A DNA stretch of 39,132 nucleotides from Candidatus Poribacteria bacterium (GTDB taxonomy: Bacteria > Poribacteria > WGA-4E > WGA-3G): the NCBI GenBank assembly GCA_022394775.1, contig JAGFCB010000144.1:1-39132 (forward strand), in the 5' to 3' direction. The notes under the pieces were generated by a model. That model was not told the DNA's origin and did no database searches. It saw only the letters and a program-made list of their open reading frames with translations. The position numbers were made by a program, and so were the translations under genes. Below, one piece after another: positions 38,830 to 39,132 of this stretch (position 1 is the first letter of the stretch; each line of letters opens with the position of its first letter).

Positions 38830-39132
38830 GTGAAACGTATCCGTTGTAAATCGAGAGATGGCATTGCGATCTATGTCCTACTTCCTTTAAGAAAGGATTT
38901 CGTTATGCTCACTGAGATAAAACCCCGTTTTTTGTTTTATACCCTCACGGTGTTTCTATGTCTGACGTGCTTTTTCCTGATGAACACCACTGCACAAGTC
39001 AACAACGCACCCGCCGATGCCCATGCGACTGTTCAGCGTATTGATATTCCGAGTATAGCGTTTTTAGAGTTGACAGCGAGTTCCGACTTCAACTATACAT
39101 TTGAGAGCATTGAGGTTCCCGGTGTAGATTAT
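38830..39132 (+). CDS. Exported protein, truncated by the window end
   Basis: Open from GTG 38830 (excellent GGAGGAGAG site) to the window edge. An ATG at 38905 (AAAGGA, 7 bases) starts exactly before a signal-peptide-like segment (FLFYTLTVFLCLTCFFLM) and may be the true start; the GTG would add 25 residues. The mature part begins with AQVNNAPADAHATVQRIDIP. Product cannot be named from 100 residues. Confidence 0.6.
   Translation, partial: MKRIRCKSRDGIAIYVLLPLRKDFVMLTEIKPRFLFYTLTVFLCLTCFFLMNTTAQVNNAPADAHATVQRIDIPSIAFLELTASSDFNYTFESIEVPGVDY

Overview
The window looks like chromosomal or large-replicon DNA of an uncultivated Gram-negative-type bacterium. Signal peptides, a probable lipoprotein, a periplasmic binding protein with a haem motif and a possible outer-membrane barrel suggest an outer membrane. 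Gene style, such as a YHYH-type secreted protein and a P460 domain fused to a periplasmic binding protein, reminds me of Candidatus Poribacteria. That assignment is an impression from sequence style and is not proven here.

Layout. (1) 1-926: a small secreted lysine-rich protein. (2) 927-1628: a short CRISPR array (11 repeats), read leftward, with its leader at 1629-1868. (3) 1698-8860: minus-strand genes for secreted, membrane-anchored and unknown proteins, including a TonB-like anchor with two von Willebrand A domains and a small cysteine-rich exported peptide. (4) 9092-17978: a plasmid-like core with ParA and a ribbon-helix-helix partner, two small membrane proteins, a ribbon-helix-helix relic, a beta-CASP RNase, a probable replication initiator with an iteron-bearing origin candidate, and HTH proteins. 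(5) 19122-29777: one long rightward run of about 20 mostly tiny unknown genes, with RadC, a tyrosine recombinase and a 782-residue ParB-like protein. Most gaps between these genes hold a short GC-rich hairpin, often with a UUCG or GNRA tetraloop. (6) 30046-32988: a second leader and a long CRISPR array (41 repeats) with the same repeat, read rightward. (7) 32989-39132: flank with two minus-strand exported or membrane proteins, structured intergenic DNA, a cytochrome P460-LivK fusion, a sigma-like factor, adenine phosphoribosyltransferase, a YIP1-family membrane protein and a truncated exported protein.

How it fits together. Two inverted CRISPR arrays with homologous leaders, transcribed away from each other, bracket about 28.4 kb of plasmid-like or integrative-element DNA. 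No cas gene is in the window. One spacer of the right array contains the hairpin sequence found between the genes of the enclosed element, so the host, or the element, has sampled a relative of this element. Other signals worth following are a 59-base RNA motif in two copies with four compensatory base-pair changes, a homologous pair of promoter-linked structured leaders on either side of the element, a 35-bp palindromic element in three places, a strongly strand-biased GGACAC hexamer, and small proteins carrying sliding-clamp-binding motifs.
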